NCBI RefSeq assembly: GCF_020740795.1
Contig: NC_067312.1
Coordinates: forward strand, 56,945,405 to 57,009,404
Direction: 5' to 3'
Origin: Apus apus
Lineage: Eukaryota; Chordata; Aves; Apodiformes; Apodidae
DNA length: 64,000 bases
The translations under genes and the position numbers were made by a program. The notes beneath the pieces were generated by a model, which searched no databases, was not told the origin of the DNA, and saw only the letters and a list, made by a program, of their open reading frames with translations. Below, piece by piece: positions 61,671-64,000 of this stretch (position 1 is its first letter; the number at the start of each line of letters is the position of its first letter).

Positions 61671-64000
61671 ATTCGGTTTTCCAAGTAAAGCTGAAATGTG
61701 ATAAAAAAGGATAAAAGAAAAACAGTGATAATAAATTCCTAGGTCTTCAAATTTCATTCAAATGTGGAAAAGAGCAGACACAAAGAGACAAGTCTTCAGA
61801 TGGTCAGTTTTGTTGTACTAATTTTAGCTTGCAGATTTTGGAAGAAACACTGCGGATTTCTAACAAAAATATGACTTTTTCAAATCATATATGCAAACTG
61901 GAACAGCCTAGAGGATGCAGACAAGAAAGAATACAGCAAGGAAGAAAAGAGAGTGAATGGCAAAGAGTGCAAGACTGGTTAATGTTAGTTTGGACAAAAT
62001 GAGAATAACCTACAATTTCTTTCAAAGATTTGTAGAAGTCAACCTTCCAAAATGAAATAGTCCTAGAGATAATGTGCGGTTAGTTGAATTTTTAGAAAAA
62101 TACAAATTTTATCTGCCAGACTTGTGCTCCAAGAACGTATTACATGTAAACTGAATGGCTGGAGGTGTCTGGTCCTCTGAGTGCTGCTGAGAAGGAGGGG
62201 ATGAAGGCAGGTGTTCTGTACTAGATGACAGAAAGAAAATCTTGTTCTGAGTGAAGTGACATGTAACTGGGTGTGTCTGGCACACATCCTGTAAAAGGAA
62301 TAAGGCTAGAAGGGATTTCTTCCCTTCTAAGAAGCAGATGTTGAGATGCAATCAGGAGACACTTGTGAAAGTTTAAAGAAGAAAGCAGAAAATACTAGTA
62401 GGTAAATCTGGAACTACCCTTGTGAAAGCCTTGTAATATTTTTTTTTTTCTTATTTTCTATTCTTAATCCTCAGCTAACTGCTTTAGCAAGTGAGGCACC
62501 AGTGGTTACACACACATCTGGAGGCAAAACTTCATTAAAAGGAATATAAAGCAAAATAATTTTATTTTATTGTTTTGATTTGTTTTTTTTTTCCCCTCCC
62601 AAAACATATTCAGCAAAATGTGACTTTTCATATAGCTTTTCTGGAGAAAATGTTATTAGAAGTGTATGTGGGTGATCATACTGACTCAAATTATTTAATC
62701 TTTACTTTCTGCTCTTTTGACCTTTTGTGATACTTGCAGCAGGAGGAGGTGAGAAGTAATAAAAATCAAGTGAGGAGATGATTTTTGAATCCTCAGTGCT
62801 CCTTTTAAGGTAGCGTTCCATCAAGACTTATTGTCCCAGCTGTAGTTAAAATAATTACAGAGCAATTACAGTGTAATGAGGAAGAATGGTGTGATCTCCT
62901 CAAAATGAGTAGGAGAGAGAAAGCAGTATTATGTGGGACTGATAAATCCACCGTATATGCAAGTTACCACCCTAGACAAAAAGAAATCTGTTTGGCAGCT
63001 AAAAGCACCAGCCAGTGCTAAACATTTTCTGTACACAGGGAGACAGAGAGTTCCTGCCTCAAAGATCTGTCCTTAAAAACTGAAAGTCTGGTGCAGAGAA
63101 TCTTTCATACAGCTACAAATTGTAATTCTATTTTCCATCTTCCTATTTCATAACATTTAAAGCCATAAAGTAGGCAGACTAGTAAAAATTTCAGAGGTAT
63201 TTAAAAAAATCTTGTGATTACAGAACTTATATTTGCAAGAATGGGCTCAGCACTTAAGAGATGATCTCACACTGACCAAAAGTGAGACAGTGAAATGAGG
63301 AGGGGTGTTTAACTTTTAGGAAGTTTTCAGTTCCTAAGTGCTCAATGCCTTTTTGAAATGGGATTATATTTCATAAGGGATTTGGTATATGTGGACACTG
63401 CCAGCTACAATGCAGTACTGAGATACTTGATCTGGGTCTTGTTAAGGTAGAAGGACTGTTAAAACTGGGGCTCCTAGTGCAAATTTACCTTAGAAAATCA
63501 GACAATTATTTTCATTGATTTTTATCACTGATTACTCAATGCAGCTGAATATCTGCATCACCACAGGTCCAAACTGATGTCTTGTTATTCAACTTGCAAA
63601 TCATGATTACCCACCCACTATGTATAAAGGAAGATTCTTATGGAATATATGGGAAATCTTGTTTCTGCATGGACCCAATGACATTTCACAGCAGTTTTGC
63701 TCTCTGATAATAATGTAGTTAAATGTCTAAATATACTAGTCACATCATTAAACCTATGAATTTATGGATGAACTTCATAGGAATGATAAAAAAAACAACA
63801 ACCTTGTGAAGTCATGGTGTTACGACTGTTGAGCGTTGTATGCATAAAACCTAGCCTTTCCTTCTGTCTCCTCCCTCCATCTCTCTGTAGAGTTTTAAAT
63901 CAGTTGTACTTTGGATAATGATTTCTGACCTCTTCAGTATAAACTGGCATTCCATTTCTTTGTAGTTGCATTTTAGCACGCCTCCTGGACATCATGCAGA
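61671..64000 (-). other. LINGO2: LINGO2 intron, part 9 (to window end)
   Basis: About 2.3 kb AT-rich sequence with no gene or named repeat. A stretch at about 62800-62960 contains closely spaced TAATTAC/AATTAC words and looks less degenerate than its surroundings, which could fit a conserved noncoding element. That cannot be shown without alignment. Confidence 0.5.

Overview
The window looks like avian (bird) nuclear DNA: AT-rich, gene-poor, and scattered with 5'-truncated CR1 LINE fragments. One of these ends in the ATTCTATG-type 8-bp tail typical of avian CR1. There is also a pair of bird-type endogenous-retrovirus LTR-like repeats and several T/A homopolymers. No bacterial, organellar or exogenous viral gene organisation is present. 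The species cannot be fixed from the sequence alone.

The only well-supported cellular gene is LINGO2, a neuronal leucine-rich-repeat and immunoglobulin membrane protein. It is read from the minus strand as one uninterrupted 606-codon exon (26411-28231). The exon carries a 36-nt 5'UTR piece with an in-frame stop, and a clean 3' splice site lies next to it (28268-28304). Everything to the right (28268-64000) is therefore most likely LINGO2 intron, and everything to the left of the 3'UTR (about 1-24000) is downstream intergenic sequence. LINGO2 lies on human 9p and on the Z chromosome in chicken, so a Z-linked origin is the natural guess. That is family knowledge, not something visible here.

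Layout. 1-13864: AT-rich gene desert with T-runs, and an unexplained GC-richer block at about 12320-13690. 13865-14218: a 291-bp uninterrupted TTCC microsatellite followed by a mixed pyrimidine tract. 14219-26410: desert with two CR1 copies (18332, plus strand; 22965, minus strand), T-rich tracts and the probable LINGO2 3'UTR. 26411-28267: LINGO2 coding exon. 28268-64000: intron containing seven clear CR1 fragments plus one probable ancient CR1 tail, clustered between 32 and 50 kb. It also holds a 29-bp triple tandem repeat inside an LTR-like block near 32.3-32.9 kb, and two related LTR-like repeats at about 56.3-57.2 and 60.7-61.7 kb.

Apart from LINGO2 and the decayed CR1 reading frames, the open reading frames are short, lack recognisable domains, and fit chance expectation in AT-rich DNA. 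I found no convincing new biological system. The observations most worth checking are the long mirror-repeat microsatellite, the paired LTR-like repeats, the tandem-repeat LTR-like block, and the unresolved block at 12.3-13.7 kb.
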